From Peromyscus leucopus (Eukaryota > Chordata > Mammalia > Rodentia > Cricetidae), in assembly GCF_004664715.2 (NCBI RefSeq), contig NC_051073.1, forward strand, positions 63,664,379 through 63,728,378: a stretch of DNA of 64,000 nt, given 5' to 3'. The position numbers and the translations under genes were made by a program. The notes beneath the pieces were generated by a model, which ran no database searches, was not told the origin of the DNA, and was given only the letters and a program-made list of their open reading frames with translations. Of this stretch, positions 22,470-34,064 are shown in pieces; positions within the stretch are counted from its first letter, which is position 1, and every line of letters begins with the position of its first letter.

Positions 22470-22850
22470 TCCCACGGTCCCATGTTTCTCCCACTGATCA
22501 GCAATGGCCATTTGTCTCCATTTTCATGAATGTTGCAATGAACCTGCATGTATTCTGGTCACCCAGAAACAGAACCGGCAAACACTGATATAAGTCTTAG
22601 GCTGTTTCCCAAAGCCTCTGAACCGTCACACATTCCCACCAGCAGCATGTCAGGACCCAATCTCTCCACGTCTTGCTGATACTGTGAGTTTTCTGTTCTA
22701 TCCACCTCAGTGGACATCAAGGCATGTCTTGATTTGTATTTCCCTGGTGAATGTGAATATTTTTGTGTGTGTGCTTATTAGCTGTTAGTAGATCTCTGAG
22801 AAATCATGTGTTCAGGACCTTTGCCTGTGTTTGGATTACTCTCTCTTCCT
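22470..22850 (-). mobile_element. Old L1 fragment, antisense
   Basis: 'aatggccatttgtctcc', 'cacacattcccaccagcagc' and 'gatttgtatttccctggtga' follow antisense L1 order. Strongly diverged. Confidence 0.6.
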
Positions 22851-23067
22851 CCCTCCCATCGTCCTGAAACCAGGGTCTGGTGCACATGGTAGGCAATTAC
22901 TCCATCACTGAGCTACACCTCTAGCCTCGGAATTCCCCATTGAGTGAATCTGTTGCTTCTAGAGGAATTGTCTTTTTAGGAGTATCTCTTGAAGTTCATG
23001 GTGATGCAGAGGTCCTCAATGAGGACTGACTTTGGGACACAGTGCTGTCAAGAACAAGAAAGTAGGT

Positions 23068-23255
23068 TGATGGGCTGCGGAGACTGCTCATTGGTTAAAA
23101 GAGTTTGTACTGCTCTTCCAGAAGAACAGAGCTGGTCCCCAGCATCCACCTGTAAGCTGGAACCCAGTGCTTCAACCTCTGTAGGCATCTGCACTCAAAT
23201 GCACATAATCCCTCCCTATACACAATTAAAAATAATAAAAATCTTTTAAAACCAT
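23068..23255 (+). repeat. B2-type SINE
   Basis: 'tgggctgcggagactgctc', 'gtactgctcttccagaagaa', A-rich end. Diverged. Confidence 0.7.
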
Positions 23256-23347
23256 GTAGAAACGACATCATCACATGTCTGTGTGTCCTTTTCCTCTACT
23301 ATTGACGCTTATCCGCACAAATCAAAATAGACATGATTGCTCTAGGG

Positions 23348-23561
23348 CAGTGGTTCTCAACTTTCCTAATGCTATGACCCTTTAATCCAGTTCCTCATGC
23401 TGTGGAACCATAACATTATTTCGTTGCTACTTCATAACTGCAATGTTGCTATTGTTATGAATCTTTTTGTAAATATCCGATATGTAAGATATCTGATATT
23501 CGACCCCCATGATCATTTTAGACTCCCAATGGAGTCGTGACCCATAGGTTGAGAACCACTG
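23348..23561. mobile_element. URR1-type non-autonomous hAT DNA transposon
   Basis: This 214-bp element has terminal inverted repeats: CAGTGGTTCTCAAC at the start and GTTGAGAACCACTG at the end. Internal blocks such as 'cgttgctacttcataactg' are typical of the rodent URR1 family (hAT-Charlie). The flanks ctctaggg and ctccagag are a worn 8-bp duplication (5 of 8 match). It cannot encode a transposase. Confidence 0.85.
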
Positions 23562-25365
23562 CTCCAGAGAGGGCAGGGCTGGGGGACCACTCAGCTTCTC
23601 CCAAGCCCAAGACATCTTGCTTTGAGAGTTCGGTGCTAGAATCTGGGCAAGTGTTGTTGTCAGCAATCTGAGTTTTAGGGGAAATCAGGGGCATTTTATG
23701 CAAGTAGAGGTAGCTGGAGTAGAGGGGATGATCACTAACTACACTTGGGGCAAGTGTTGGGAAGACATTTGTGGACTCCTCGAGAAAGCAATGGGAAGGA
23801 CTGATAGAAAAGACCAGGAGAGCAACACGGGAGCAGGACCTGGAGGGAGAGAGGACCTGGAGGAGGGGAGGGGGAGCAGGGGTGCTGGGGGAGCATGCAG
23901 CGGCATCTGAGCACCTGTCTTCGGGATGGCAATGGGAATCGTATCTCTGATGGGTGAGCTCTGATGGGTAAATACTGTGTGAGGCATGGAGAGGAAAAGC
24001 ACCTTTCTTAGTGGTTGAGGGGTCTGACTTTAGCTCTTGAGCTCAGAGCTAAGCTGGTAAATGCTTCTGGGGTTCATCTTCCTCTGGTTTGTTGGTGTGA
24101 GAAAAAAAAAAAAAAAGCTTCCCCGGTTCCGCCTCAGCGGCCCCTCTCCTCTACCGACCCCACCCTGCTCCCCGCTTGTGGCTAAACTGCCCAACTGCCA
24201 ATTGAAACCCACATTTCCCGGCATGCCTTGCACCACTCCGAAGTCTCAGTTCCTTCCATTCACCCTGCACTTCAGCTGAAAGGAGCTTTAGTCAGTCACT
24301 TGCATTCACCACAAGGCAATGCACTCTCTTCCCGGGGCTTCTGCCTCCACCTCCCCTGGTCCCGGGAGAATCTGCGAGCACTCCACAGTAAACCACACTT
24401 GCGCAGCTAGCGCCTGCCCACTGCACTGGCTCACATCACCGGGAAGCAGTGCCAGGCTCTCCTTCCTCAGAGAGCTCCGCCGGGACTCTTCTGTGGGGTC
24501 CTGACCTTGAGTGCAGAGCTTCTGGTGATAGGCGGGGCAGGCGGCGGGGAGGGGGGAGGGGGAGGGGGAGGAGGAACTTGAGCTGGGGGCCTCAGTGGCA
24601 GATGCCCCATGGGGCCCCACTGCCAGGGCTCTTCTGGGCTGCCAAGAACTTCCTCTTAGCTCGTGCATTTCCTCACAGCTCCGGAAGCTACAGCTGACCC
24701 TCCACCCCCACCCCCAGGCCTGCATCCCTCCCTATTCTAGGAATTCACCTCCCTTTTTGTTCATTTGGCTCGTGGGTATGCCCTTCCCTGAGCCAGCGTG
24801 TGTGTGGGGGGCGATTCTGAGCTCCAAACAGCTCTGAAAACCAAAGGGCTGTTTGGGTTTCGTAGACTTAGGTGGCAAAAAGCTTTTTGCTCCCTTTGTC
24901 TATTGCCCGGTGATTGTGAATTTCACACTTGTTAACCAAAAATATCACTGTGTTGATTTGGCATCGTGGCCCTGGATGGAGGAATCTCGTAATCAACGGT
25001 GTTGTGGCTGTAAACGATGAGACACTGTGATCTTTGGCACTCTTCTGGTCCCCAGAAAATAGAATGAGGGATTTGGACCTGCGCTTAAGTGCCACACAAA
25101 GGACTGAACAGTCACAGACATCCATGTGACAGAAAGCTGTTGGTGGAGCTGTGGACAGAAGACACCCCAACTGCTGCAAATTATACATTACGACACAAAC
25201 TTACAAGAAGCTTGCAGAATGATACAAATGATACATACATTACTATAAATAATTGTATATCATTGCACGTGCATAGGGAAAACTTGAAAGGCAACATAAT
25301 GATAACAATAAATAGCTTAATAGGCTTTTTCTTATTTTTGCCTTTCTTTAGCAGTCAGAATATAT
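23562..25365. other. Unique GC-richer intergenic segment
   Basis: About 1.8 kb of single-copy sequence. It includes poly-A at 24102-24116, a G-rich tract at ~24540-24575 and the ZNF143-like motif described separately. No coding gene recognised. It could hold a regulatory element or a non-coding RNA promoter. Confidence 0.5.
24209..24232 (+). promoter_or_regulatory. ZNF143/SBS2-like motif
   Basis: 'acatttcccggcatgcct' followed by tgcacc closely follows the ZNF143 (Staf) SBS2 pattern ACTACAnnTCCCAGCATGCC. The key TCCC-GCATGCC core is kept. Such sites usually sit in promoters. No transcript is known here from sequence alone. Confidence 0.5.
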
Positions 25366-25367
25366 GT

Positions 25368-25409
<42 letters not shown>

Positions 25410-25552
25410 TGTGTGTGTATTTTGGGTTTTCAAGACAGAGTTTCTCTGTGTAGTCTTGGCTGTAGACCAGGCTGGCCTTGAACTCACAGAGATTCACCTG
25501 CCTCTGCCTCCCGAGTGCTGGGATTAAAGGCATGCACCACCACTGCCCGGCT
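25366..25552 (-). repeat. (TG)n plus B1 SINE, antisense
   Basis: (TG)n at ~25369-25420, then an antisense B1 (~25430-25552) with 'caagacagagtttctctgtg' and 'gggattaaaggcatgcacc'. A small deletion removes part of the middle. Confidence 0.85.
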
Positions 25553-25652
25553 TTAAAATTTTACTTTTTATGTGTATGAATACTCTGCTTTCATATGTGT
25601 ATACTCCAGTCCCCAAATAATTTTTACAAAAAAGCAGTCAATATTACAGTGT

Positions 25653-25865
25653 GGGGCTGGAGAGACGGCTCAGTGGTTAAGAGCACCTGCTGCTCTTGCA
25701 GAGGACCTGAGTTCGGCTCCCAGCACTCACATGGTGGCTCACAGCATCTGTACTCCAGTTCCACGGGATCTAACACCTCTGGCCCCCACAGACACCCATG
25801 CTCATGTGCATAGAGCCACAGGCAGACACCAGCATCTACATAATTTAAAGTAAACCTTTGAAAAA
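25653..25865 (+). repeat. B2 SINE
   Basis: 'ggggctggagagacggctc', 'gagcacctgctgctcttgca' and 'tactccagttccacgggat'. Confidence 0.85.
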
Positions 25866-25894
25866 CTCAAAACTAGTTGGTACTTACACTTTCT

Positions 25895-26010
25895 ACTATG
25901 AGACCTTGAGCGAGTCACTCACCCGACCAGCCTGAGCCCATGTTCTCTTCTGTAAGCTGGGACTACTGGCCCCTCTGAGCCGAGTCACTGAGGGATAATA
26001 TACAACGTGT
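25895..26010 (+). repeat. MIR-like ancient SINE
   Basis: 'gagaccttgagcgagtcac' then 'tgttctcttctgtaagctgg' match the MIR core and 3' blocks. Confidence 0.6.
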
Positions 26011-26149
26011 ACACCTGGATGAAAGCAGCTGTGACGCTGGGCTCCATGTTGGTCTGTGTCTTCTGCACCAGGTCTGGGTTGTCTGCTGTCACCATTCAAC
26101 AGTGCAGACTGAGAGTCCCCACGGGACACCTGTCTCTCCCCACCCCCGT

Positions 26150-26735
26150 TTATTCAGTGTGAGTGTGTGGGGCACACAGAGGATAACTTGGGGACTTGGT
26201 TCTTCACCACAAGGGTCCTGAGGGTTGAACTCAGGTTGTCAGGCATGGCAGCGAGCATCTCTACCAGCTGAGGAGTCTCCTCAGCACTCACCTCTGTTTT
26301 TCCAGATGTGTCTTTGTTGATGCTCAACAGGACTTTCAGGTTTCTTTTCTCTGCCCGGATTACATTACCATATGCAGATGATTTTTTACTTTGTCAAAGC
26401 TAAACCATATTTTATGGACACTAGGTCCCTTCTCTGCTCATCTTCCACTCATCTGTTTTGTCCAGGAAACAGGTGCATTGTGGGACAATTTATATATGAT
26501 ATTTATGTAGTAATTTCCCACTTTTAAACATTTATTTTATTATTTACAAGTAAATGTGTGTTTGTGTGTATGTGAGTGCATGTGAATACATATGCTGCCG
26601 AGGCCAAAAGAGGGCACCAGATCTCCTGGAGCTGGAGTTAGAGGCAGTTTTGAGCCACCTGATGTGGATGCTGGGAATCAAACTCAGGTCCTCTGGGAGA
26701 GCAATTGTCCTTTCCTGTTTTCACCCCAATACCCA
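26150..26735 (-). repeat. Two antisense B2-type SINEs
   Basis: One at ~26150-26290 and one at ~26530-26730 (ggccaaaagagggcaccaga, gggaatcaaactcaggtcct), separated by ~240 bp of unique sequence. Confidence 0.7.
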
Positions 26736-26789
26736 ATTTACTAATTGAACAACACACGTAACTTGGCTCCTGACTTCACAACTCTATTG

Positions 26790-26960
26790 AAACTTCTGTG
26801 TATAATCATTTATTCACTCACTCATTCATGTCCATAGAAATTCATGAGCACCCAGCATGTGCCATGCTCTGTTGTCAGCCTTGGGGTACAGCAGTGAGTT
26901 TACAGGTGCTGTTTTCCTTAGGACACATCATCTAGTTGGTGACTGAGATAAATTAATTAG
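26790..26960 (+). repeat. L2-like ancient LINE remnant
   Basis: 'gagcacccagcatgtgccat' followed by 'ttggggtacagcagtgag' matches the familiar L2-type '...tgagcacctactatgtgcc...' text. Confidence 0.6.
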
Positions 26961-27160
26961 TAAAATATAATTAGTAAGTAAGTATATAAAAGTATTGTGC
27001 AGTGAAATAAGTAAATGTACCGTGAGGTAAAAAGCAAAGTTGGGAAAAAGAAAGTGACAGTGAGTTGATATTTAAATGGTGTGATTAGAGATTCCCTCTT
27101 TGAAGATGAGACACCCAAAATGAATGTAAGACATGAGCTGTTAGGTATATGGTATACAGG

Positions 27161-27523
27161 TGTAGGTGGACTCTTTTGTCCCACCAGCCAGTTCCCAAAT
27201 GGCCACACAGAGATTGATTGCTAATTATAACTGCTCGGTGGATAGCTTGGGCTTGTTACTAACTAGCTCTTACATTTTTAAATTAACCCATTTCTGTTCC
27301 TTTACTTGCTGCCATGTGGCTCACAGCTAGTTACCTAATTTTGTACATGTCCTGCTTTCTCTGTTTCTGGCTGGTGATGCCTCAGATTCCACCCTTCTTC
27401 CCAGCATCTTCCTAGTGTGGCTCTCTCGCCCAATCTCTTCCTGCCCAGCTATGGGCCAGTCAGCTCTTTATTAACCAATGAGAGTAACACATATTTACAG
27501 TGTACAAAGATTGTTCCACAGCA
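27161..27523 (-). mobile_element. Solo LTR (family C)
   Basis: This 363-bp element starts TGTAGGTGGA and ends CCACAGCA. Flanks are tacagg (27155-27160) and cacagg (27524-27529), a 6-bp duplication with one mismatch. Read on the minus strand it has a ccaat-like box and 'ttaataaagagctga', shared with family A (3921), so the two are related. No internal retroviral sequence. Confidence 0.75.
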
Positions 27524-27607
27524 CACAGGGGCCTAAGAACATTCTAGACCTAGGAAGGAAAAAAGGTGAAAGTCCCAAGGCATAATTCTTTAAAATTTTT
27601 TATTTTA

Positions 27608-27740
27608 GCTGGGTAGCAGTGGTGGATGCCTTTAATCCCAGCACATGGGAGGCAGAAGCAGGTGGGATCTCTGTGAGTTCGAGACTAGCCTGGTCTATAG
27701 AGCGAGTTCCAGAACAGCCAGGGCTACATGCAGGCAAAAC
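27608..27740 (+). repeat. B1 SINE
   Basis: 'agctgggtagcagtggtgg', 'tttaatcccagcacatggga', 'gcgagttccagaacagccag'; its 3' end is replaced by a B2-like tail (caggcaaaacactcatacac). Confidence 0.8.
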
Positions 27741-27779
27741 ACTCATACACATAAACAGACCTAAAAATATTTTTAAAAG

Positions 27780-28420
27780 GAAAAGTCGTCGTGAGTTACC
27801 AATGAATGACTTCCCAAGTCCTTAACCTCTCCAAACACTGCGGAGGAAATGACAGCAGCGTGCACTTGGTTAAGAAACATTTGCACTGCCCCCCCCTACA
27901 AGGTGCTTAGGCTAAGGAAACATATAAACACAATCAAATCATAGTGGTAGCATTTTGAGCTCAGGATCTCTAGGGATGTGTAGAACCATAGCAGATGACT
28001 ACGATTCCCCTTCAGCATTGAGCGGAGGCATGAAGAGAGGCCTCTTCTTTCCCATAGTTTGCCCCTTCTGGCTTTATTTAAAGTTTTCCTCATCTTGTCA
28101 CTCTAACCCACACAAAGTCCAGCTCATAAGATTCAGCTCAGATATTCCAGAAGGGCCTGCTGGCAGTTTTCCATAGTTCTGCTGTCTCCCTCCCTCAAAG
28201 CTCCAACACCCAATTCCTGTCCGTCACGATGGTCCTCTGTGAGGCCCCCCCCACCTTCCTGCCCCCTTCATTATCTTTGCAGAACATTTGATCTTTGGTT
28301 AATGCTGATACTGTCAGTGTTTTCCAGACAGGAAGAGGTGGTGTGCCCATAGAGAAAAGTCACCGCAGTTAGTGACTGAGAAGACCAGGACCAAGAGGAG
28401 ATGGCCTCAGGCTTTGAGAC
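27780..28420. other. Unique intergenic sequence
   Basis: About 640 bp of single-copy sequence with no gene recognised. Confidence 0.5.
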
Positions 28421-28426
28421 CAACCT

Positions 28427-28911
28427 TGTGGTGATATTGTTTCTCCCAATATATCGGGCACCCTAATAAATTTATCTGGGGTCAGAGAACAGAACAGCCA
28501 CTAGACAGACATAGAGGCCATAAAATGGTGGCACACGCACCTTTAATCCTAGCCTTCTGGAGGCAGAAATCCATCTGGATCTCTGTGAGTTCAAAGCCAC
28601 ACCGGAAACAGCCAGGTAAGGTGACTCATGCCTTTAATCCCCGGAAGTGATGGCAGGAAGCAGAAAGCTATATAAGGCATGAGGACCAGGAACTAGAGTG
28701 GTTAAGCTTTTAGGTTTTTAGCAGCAGTTCAGCTGAGATTCATTCTGGATGAGGACTCAGAGGCTTCCAGTCTGAGGAAACAGGATCAGCTGAGGAATTG
28801 GCAAGGTGAGGTAGCTGTGGCTTGTTCTGTCTCTCTGATCTTCCAGCATTCACCCCAATACCTGGCTCAGGTTTGTTTTTATTAATAAAACTGTCTAAGT
28901 TTCGTGTTACA
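28427..28911 (+). mobile_element. Solo LTR (family D) with exact 6-bp duplication
   Basis: This 485-bp element has termini TGTGGTGATATTG and CGTGTTACA, flanked by caacct at 28421-28426 and 28912-28917. It carries a TATA-like 'tatataagg' in the middle and AATAAA near the 3' end, the normal LTR order on the + strand. Part of its U3 (tttaatcctagccttctgga) is B1-like, so the family seems to have captured a SINE piece. Confidence 0.88.
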
Positions 28912-28917
28912 CAACCT

Positions 28918-29650
28918 CATTCTCCAGATGGCTAGAGAAGAGTAACCCTCTGGGATGGACCCTGTGGTAATGGTGTCCCTCACCCTCCTGAAACCCTGGG
29001 GTCTTTACGCTAACCTCAAACCTTCCCAGGGTTGGCACCAGTGTGGGTGGTGACCTTGCCTCTTTCTGGTTTGGATTTTTGGTTCTTAAACTTTTTATTC
29101 CAAATGAGGGAAATGAAACTACTGAAGAGTCTCCTGCAGCGACCAGTTGACGTGGGGCAAGAGGACAATTCCCAGCTAAGGCCTCAAAGGAAATCCCCTC
29201 CCTGTCATGTGCGGAGGCTGGAAGAAGCAGAGCATGCACCAGCCCACTGCTTGGCCAGGCCCAGACACCAAGATGAAAGGCCAGGATAGGAAGGCTGCCC
29301 TATCTGTGGTGAGGGGAAGAGAACCCACGGCAGGTGGAAAGTGCCAGAGGTGAAGCAAATGGACAGTCTCTGGACCCCAGGTGACCTTCTAGGCCTAATT
29401 TTGCCACTCCATGCCTGGGTCACATGCACTGTCTCCTCTTTCTCATGAACCCCTCCGCAGGAGGAGGAAGCTGGGCCTTTTTCTCCCACCTGCTCCTACC
29501 CAGATGTGTGACCCTTCAGTCTCCTGACCCTGGACCTGAAGAGTATCTGGTTGTTGGCAAACAAAGTCAGTTCCTTTTGATCTCTTTGGGAGACTGAGTG
29601 GCCCACAATTGACAAGCTATTAGGAAGCTTAGTTTAAGAAATAGAAACAG
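28918..29650. other. Unique intergenic sequence
   Basis: About 730 bp of single-copy sequence with several chance ORFs on both strands. No recognisable gene. Confidence 0.5.
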
Positions 29651-29654
29651 AACC

Positions 29655-29810
29655 AGAGGTGGTGGCAGTCACCTTTAATCCCAGCACTTGACAAGCAGAG
29701 GCAGGTGAATCTCTTTGAGTTTGAGGCCAGCCTGGTCTACATAGTGAGTTTCAGGATAGACCTTGTCTACCTATGTAGAAAGACCTTGTCTCAAATTTAA
29801 AAAAGAAAAA

Positions 29811-29870
<60 letters not shown>

Positions 29871-30018
29871 AAAGAAGCTGGGCAGTGGTGGCACACACCT
29901 TTAATCCCTGCACTAGGGAGGCAAAGGCAGGTGGATCTCTGAGTTTGAGGCCAGCCTGGACTACTGAAAGAGACACACAGAATAACCCTGTCTCAAAAAA
30001 AAAAAAAAAAAAAAAAAG
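29655..30018 (+). repeat. Two B1 SINEs joined by a (GAAA)n tail
   Basis: B1 at ~29655-29800, (GAAA)n at ~29808-29876, then B1 at ~29877-30000 with poly-A to 30017. Confidence 0.9.
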
Positions 30019-30024
30019 GAAACT

Positions 30025-30815
30025 TGTTTTAGTTATTTGTCTATTGCTGTGACAAAAAATCATGGCCAAGGCAAATTATAAAGACATGATTTAATTGGGC
30101 ATATGGTTTCAGAGGGTTAGAGTCCATGATAGCAGAGCAAAGGCATGGAGGCAGGGACATCTTAGAGCTCACACCTTACAGCTTGTGTCTTTTGAAGCCT
30201 CAAAGCCTGCCCCTAGGAACATACTTCCTCCAGCAAAACCACACCTCCTAATCCTTCACAAACAGCAGCCAACTAGAGACAACCATTATACAAGACTCTT
30301 CCTGGGGAGATGCAACACACACATCTACTCACTCCAGAAAGGAAGCCCACGACAGACCAAGTATGGATACCATCAAAGCCCAACTTGGCGAACCGTGAGT
30401 TGTATGAGGGTATTGTCTTAGCTGCTGTTCTATTGCCGTGAAAGAGACACTGGGACCAAGGTAACTCTTACAAAAGAAAGCATTTAACTGGGGGATTACT
30501 TATAATTTCAGAGGGCAGTCCATGATCATCATGACAGGAAGCATGGCAAGCTGGAGAAATAGCTGAGAGTTATATCCTGATCTGAAGGTGGACAGGCAGG
30601 CAGACAGACTCTGGGCTTGCATGGCCTGGTGTAGGCTTTTGAAACCTCAAAGCCCACCCCAATGACACACTTCTTTCAACAAGGCCACACCTACTCCAAC
30701 AAGGCCACAACTCCTAACCCTTTTAATCCTTCTCAGATAGTTCCACATCCTGGTGATTAAGCGTTCAAATATATGAGTCTGTAGGGGCCATTTTCATTCA
30801 AACCACTGCAAGTCA
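30025..30815. repeat. Two copies of a dispersed rodent repeat
   Basis: Two related ~390-bp blocks start 'tctattgctgtgac' (30043) and 'tctattgccgtgaaagagac' (30430). They share 'tttaattgggc/tttaactggggg', 'agtccatgat', 'cctcaaagcc' and 'ccacacctcctaa/ccacacctactcc'. It is a common rodent interspersed repeat; I do not assert the family name. The first copy is shorter at its end. Confidence 0.6.
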
Positions 30816-31360
30816 TAAACCACTACAGGAATATGGGTGAGGGGTTTCTTACGGGAGCAGAAATGACTCAAAGACAAGTGTGTCACCAAAGACCACCCCA
30901 GAATGGGTAACAGCTCACAAACGCTGGACTGGAGAACCTGCTGAGCAGCTAAGTGCAGTTTTTTAGGGCCTGCAGTTGCTGGCAGCTCTTCCACAGCGTG
31001 GTCTGCTCCAGGCAGTGTCTGTCGATTTCCAGGGCCTGGGAAGTGACCCTCAGGAGTCTTTATTGCTTACTCTGGTAGGGAGCAGCCTAGTGAATCTGGT
31101 CAGTTTCAGGGACTTCCTGAAACTGTTTTGAGTGGCTTACTTTCTGGTTTAAGGAGCTTCCCCACAGGATAGAATACTTCGGTCTCAGAGGAAGCTGCCT
31201 CACAACACCAAGTGTTGGAATGTAAGAGCCTATGGGGGCCATACTCATCTAAACCACCACAACCCTACAACAACCCTCAGAAGTCAATAACTGGAGAATC
31301 ATAGACAAGATAGATTGATTGATTGATTGCCTATCTCGCTCTCTTCTTTCCTTTCCCCCT
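30816..31360. other. Unassigned sequence
   Basis: A further weak copy of the same dispersed repeat end (gggggccatactcatctaaa) lies at ~31210-31265, and a short (GATT)n at 31313-31328. No gene seen. Confidence 0.35.
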
Positions 31361-31364
31361 TTCT

Positions 31365-31510
31365 TCTTTGAACAAATGTTTACTGAGCCTCTTTATGCAC
31401 ACTAGCCTGTATGGTTTTTGGTATAGCAAGTGGTTGTTACCCTCAAAACTTGACAGTGTAATTGGGGAAACAAGACCTAATTCCAAACAGAGAAATCACA
31501 ACATAAGCTC
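31365..31510 (+). repeat. L2-like ancient LINE remnant
   Basis: 'gaacaaatgtttactgagcc' and the following 'gtgtaattggggaaacaaga' match L2-type text. Diverged. Confidence 0.5.
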
Positions 31511-31675
31511 TGTCGTGAGGCCGGAGGAAGCTGGATACCATGTGTACAGAAGAAGAGGTTTGTGAGGCGGGGAAAGCTTCCTGAAGGAGGAGCCCCAGCC
31601 ATGCCTTTAGACGCTTGCCTCAGACCACACAGGAATGTACGAGCACCGTTTGACAGTGTGAGGGTTAATATTGAC

Positions 31676-32067
31676 TGCTGTGGGATGTTCTGTATGGCAA
31701 ATGTGTTGCTCTGATTGGTCAATAAATAAAACACTGATTGGCCAGTGGCTAGGCAGGAAGTATAGGCGGGACTAACAGAGAGGAGAAAAGAAAGAACAGG
31801 AAGGCAGAAGGAGTCACTGCCAGCCACTGCCAGGACAAGCAGCATGTGAAGATGCCAGTAAGCCATGAGCCACGTGGCAAGGTATAGATTTATGGAAATG
31901 GGTTAATTTAAGCTATAAGAACAGTTAGCAAGAAGCCTGCCATGGCTGTACAGTTTGTAAGGAATATAAGTCTCTGTGTTTACTTGGTTGGGTCTGAGCG
32001 GCTGTGGGACAGGCAGGTGACAAAGATTTGTCCTGACTGTGGGCCAAGCAGGAAAACTCTAGTTACA
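31676..32067 (+). mobile_element. Solo LTR, family B, second copy, with exact 6-bp duplication
   Basis: This 392-bp element starts TGCTGTGGGATG and ends CTCTAGTTACA, flanked by attgac at 31670-31675 and 32068-32073. It is highly similar to the copy at 6412-6850. Removing it restores 'ggttaatattgaccatcagc', part of an older repeat, so it is nested. It is shorter than the first copy by ~47 bp, mostly in the middle. Confidence 0.9.
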
Positions 32068-32430
32068 ATTGACCATCAGCTTGACAGGATCCAGCAGAAG
32101 AGATACACCTCATGCTTGTGAAGGATTATCTAGATTAGATGGGGGTGGGAAGACCTGCCTGAGCTGTGAATGGCACCATTCACATTCACCATTCAATGGG
32201 TCCTCTGCTGGGTAAAACGAAGAAATCGGGGTGAGCACTAACATTCGCCTTCCTCTTGCTTCCTGACTACAGATGCAATGTGACCCACACTGTCCTTGGT
32301 TCATACTGCCATGACTTCCACACTATGATGGAGCTTGGAACTGTGATCCCAAATACCTTTCGTTCTTTGAGTTGCTTGGGTCAGATATCGTCATGGCAAC
32401 AAGACAAGATGCTAAGAATCTAACACACAA
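32068..32430. repeat. Older dispersed repeat interrupted by the LTR
   Basis: 'gaccatcagcttgacaggat' and 'aaggattatctagattagat' belong to a widespread rodent repeat whose left end lies at ~31655-31675. Family not asserted. Confidence 0.45.
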
Positions 32431-33165
32431 CCTGCACTGTTCAACTGGAGCCAGACCAAACCCCATAGGCCAAGAAAGAGGCGCACAGCTGTGCTGAGAG
32501 GGGTATCCCTGGCCAGTGGCAGTGGGACCACTCTGGGTTGTGTTGGAGACCAAGGACTATGATCTCTTGGGCCGTGGGAGGGAACTTAGACCATCCAGCT
32601 GAGCAGCAGAATCCTGCCTGGACACTCAGGCTTTCAGCCCTGCTGGTGTGAGAAGTGTCCTGTTTTCAGCTTTACCTTACTGTCCCCTGCAAGTCTTTGG
32701 GTCCTTCTGCTTCTACTATAGGAGAGCTATTGGTGAAATTATTAAGACCACTCCACATAGTTAAAAGGGAGGTTTATTTAGTGGCATAACTTACAAATGA
32801 AGGGATAGGTAGGTTGCAGAGTCTGGGAAAGACTTGGCACAGTCCGGCGGTGTTCTCTGGAGAACTCTGCTCAGTCTACCTCCGGCATCCAGGGTCCAGG
32901 AACCAAGAGAGATAGCACATCCAGATCTCAGGTCTTCAGGGTTCTCTCTTGGCCCTGCCTTGTAGGCGTGACAGTTATCGAAGCCTCAATGGGGGTTGGA
33001 ACTTCCAGATCAAGGTTGGAATGGCTACCCACTACAGAGAGCAATCTGTGCTATTTTCCAGCAGATTGCCTTGGTTCTCCACAACCTTTAAGACCTCCAG
33101 TTCTTAAGTTTCCTTGAAAGAAATCTTGCAGAGGACTCCATTGTATAAAGCATACACAAGTAGAT
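32431..33165. other. Unique or unassigned sequence
   Basis: About 730 bp. The part from ~32730 to 33060 may be an old LTR-derived piece (aaagggaggtttatttagtg), but there is no second copy here. No gene recognised. Confidence 0.35.
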
Positions 33166-33169
33166 GACT

Positions 33170-33450
33170 TGGGGGTGGGGGACACATGTGAAACTCCAGT
33201 ACTTGGGAAGGGACTGTAGGAAGATCAGGTCAAGGCCTGCTATGACTATGTAGTGACTTTCAGGCCAACCTAGACTAAAATGAATCCCTGTCTTAAGAAA
33301 AAGAAAAGTAGCTAGGAGGTGGTGGCACACACCACCCAGCACTTGGGAGGCAAAGGCAGGTGTATCTCTGAGTTCAAAGCCAGCCTGATCTACAAAGGAA
33401 GTTAGTTCCAGGACAGCCAGGGCTGCACACAGGGAAACCTTGTCTCAAAA

Positions 33451-33510
<60 letters not shown>
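33170..33510 (+). repeat. Two B1-type SINEs and a (GA)n tail
   Basis: An old B1 (~33170-33300), a clearer B1 (~33310-33455, agctaggaggtggtggcaca), then (GA)n at ~33459-33508 in the tail position. Confidence 0.8.
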
Positions 33511-33512
<2 letters not shown>

Positions 33513-34060
33513 GGATGAGGATGTTAGAACTCAGACATTAATGATTCTTAAACCAGCTGAATCTGGATTTAAAACTGGTCAGGTAAAGGGTACAATAAAG
33601 GTCAGTCATAAAGACCCTGCGGAAGGAATGAACTGGTCCCACACATTTTAGGGCCGTGCCCCATGAAGGATAGGTTAGAATCTGACTTGGAGATGAACAA
33701 GGTTTGGTTTTGTGTTGGCCATCTACTACTGGGCATGGGGCCTGCCTTTAAGTGTGGTTTGTAGACCCAGTGAGACACCCTTGGAGAAACTAACTTTTCC
33801 TTTGTGAGTGGTTGAGGATGGGCACGCATATCCACTTCTCCATCTCAGCCCTGAGACCAGGTGTGGATTGAATCTGCGCAAGCCCTAGGCACACTGCCAC
33901 CTCTGGCAGGGAACTTTCTACAGAGCAAATCAAACAACTGACCCATACTCAATAGAGCCAAGAAGTTCACGGCACTGACAGTCTACAGAGCAAGCTCCAT
34001 TAAAATCAAACCTTTTCCTCTCTGTGTCTTCCTCTGCCCTTGCTTATTTGTTTGCGGCAG
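33511..34060. other. Unique sequence upstream of the CpG island
   Basis: About 550 bp of single-copy sequence. No gene recognised. Confidence 0.45.
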
Positions 34061-34064
34061 GGTC

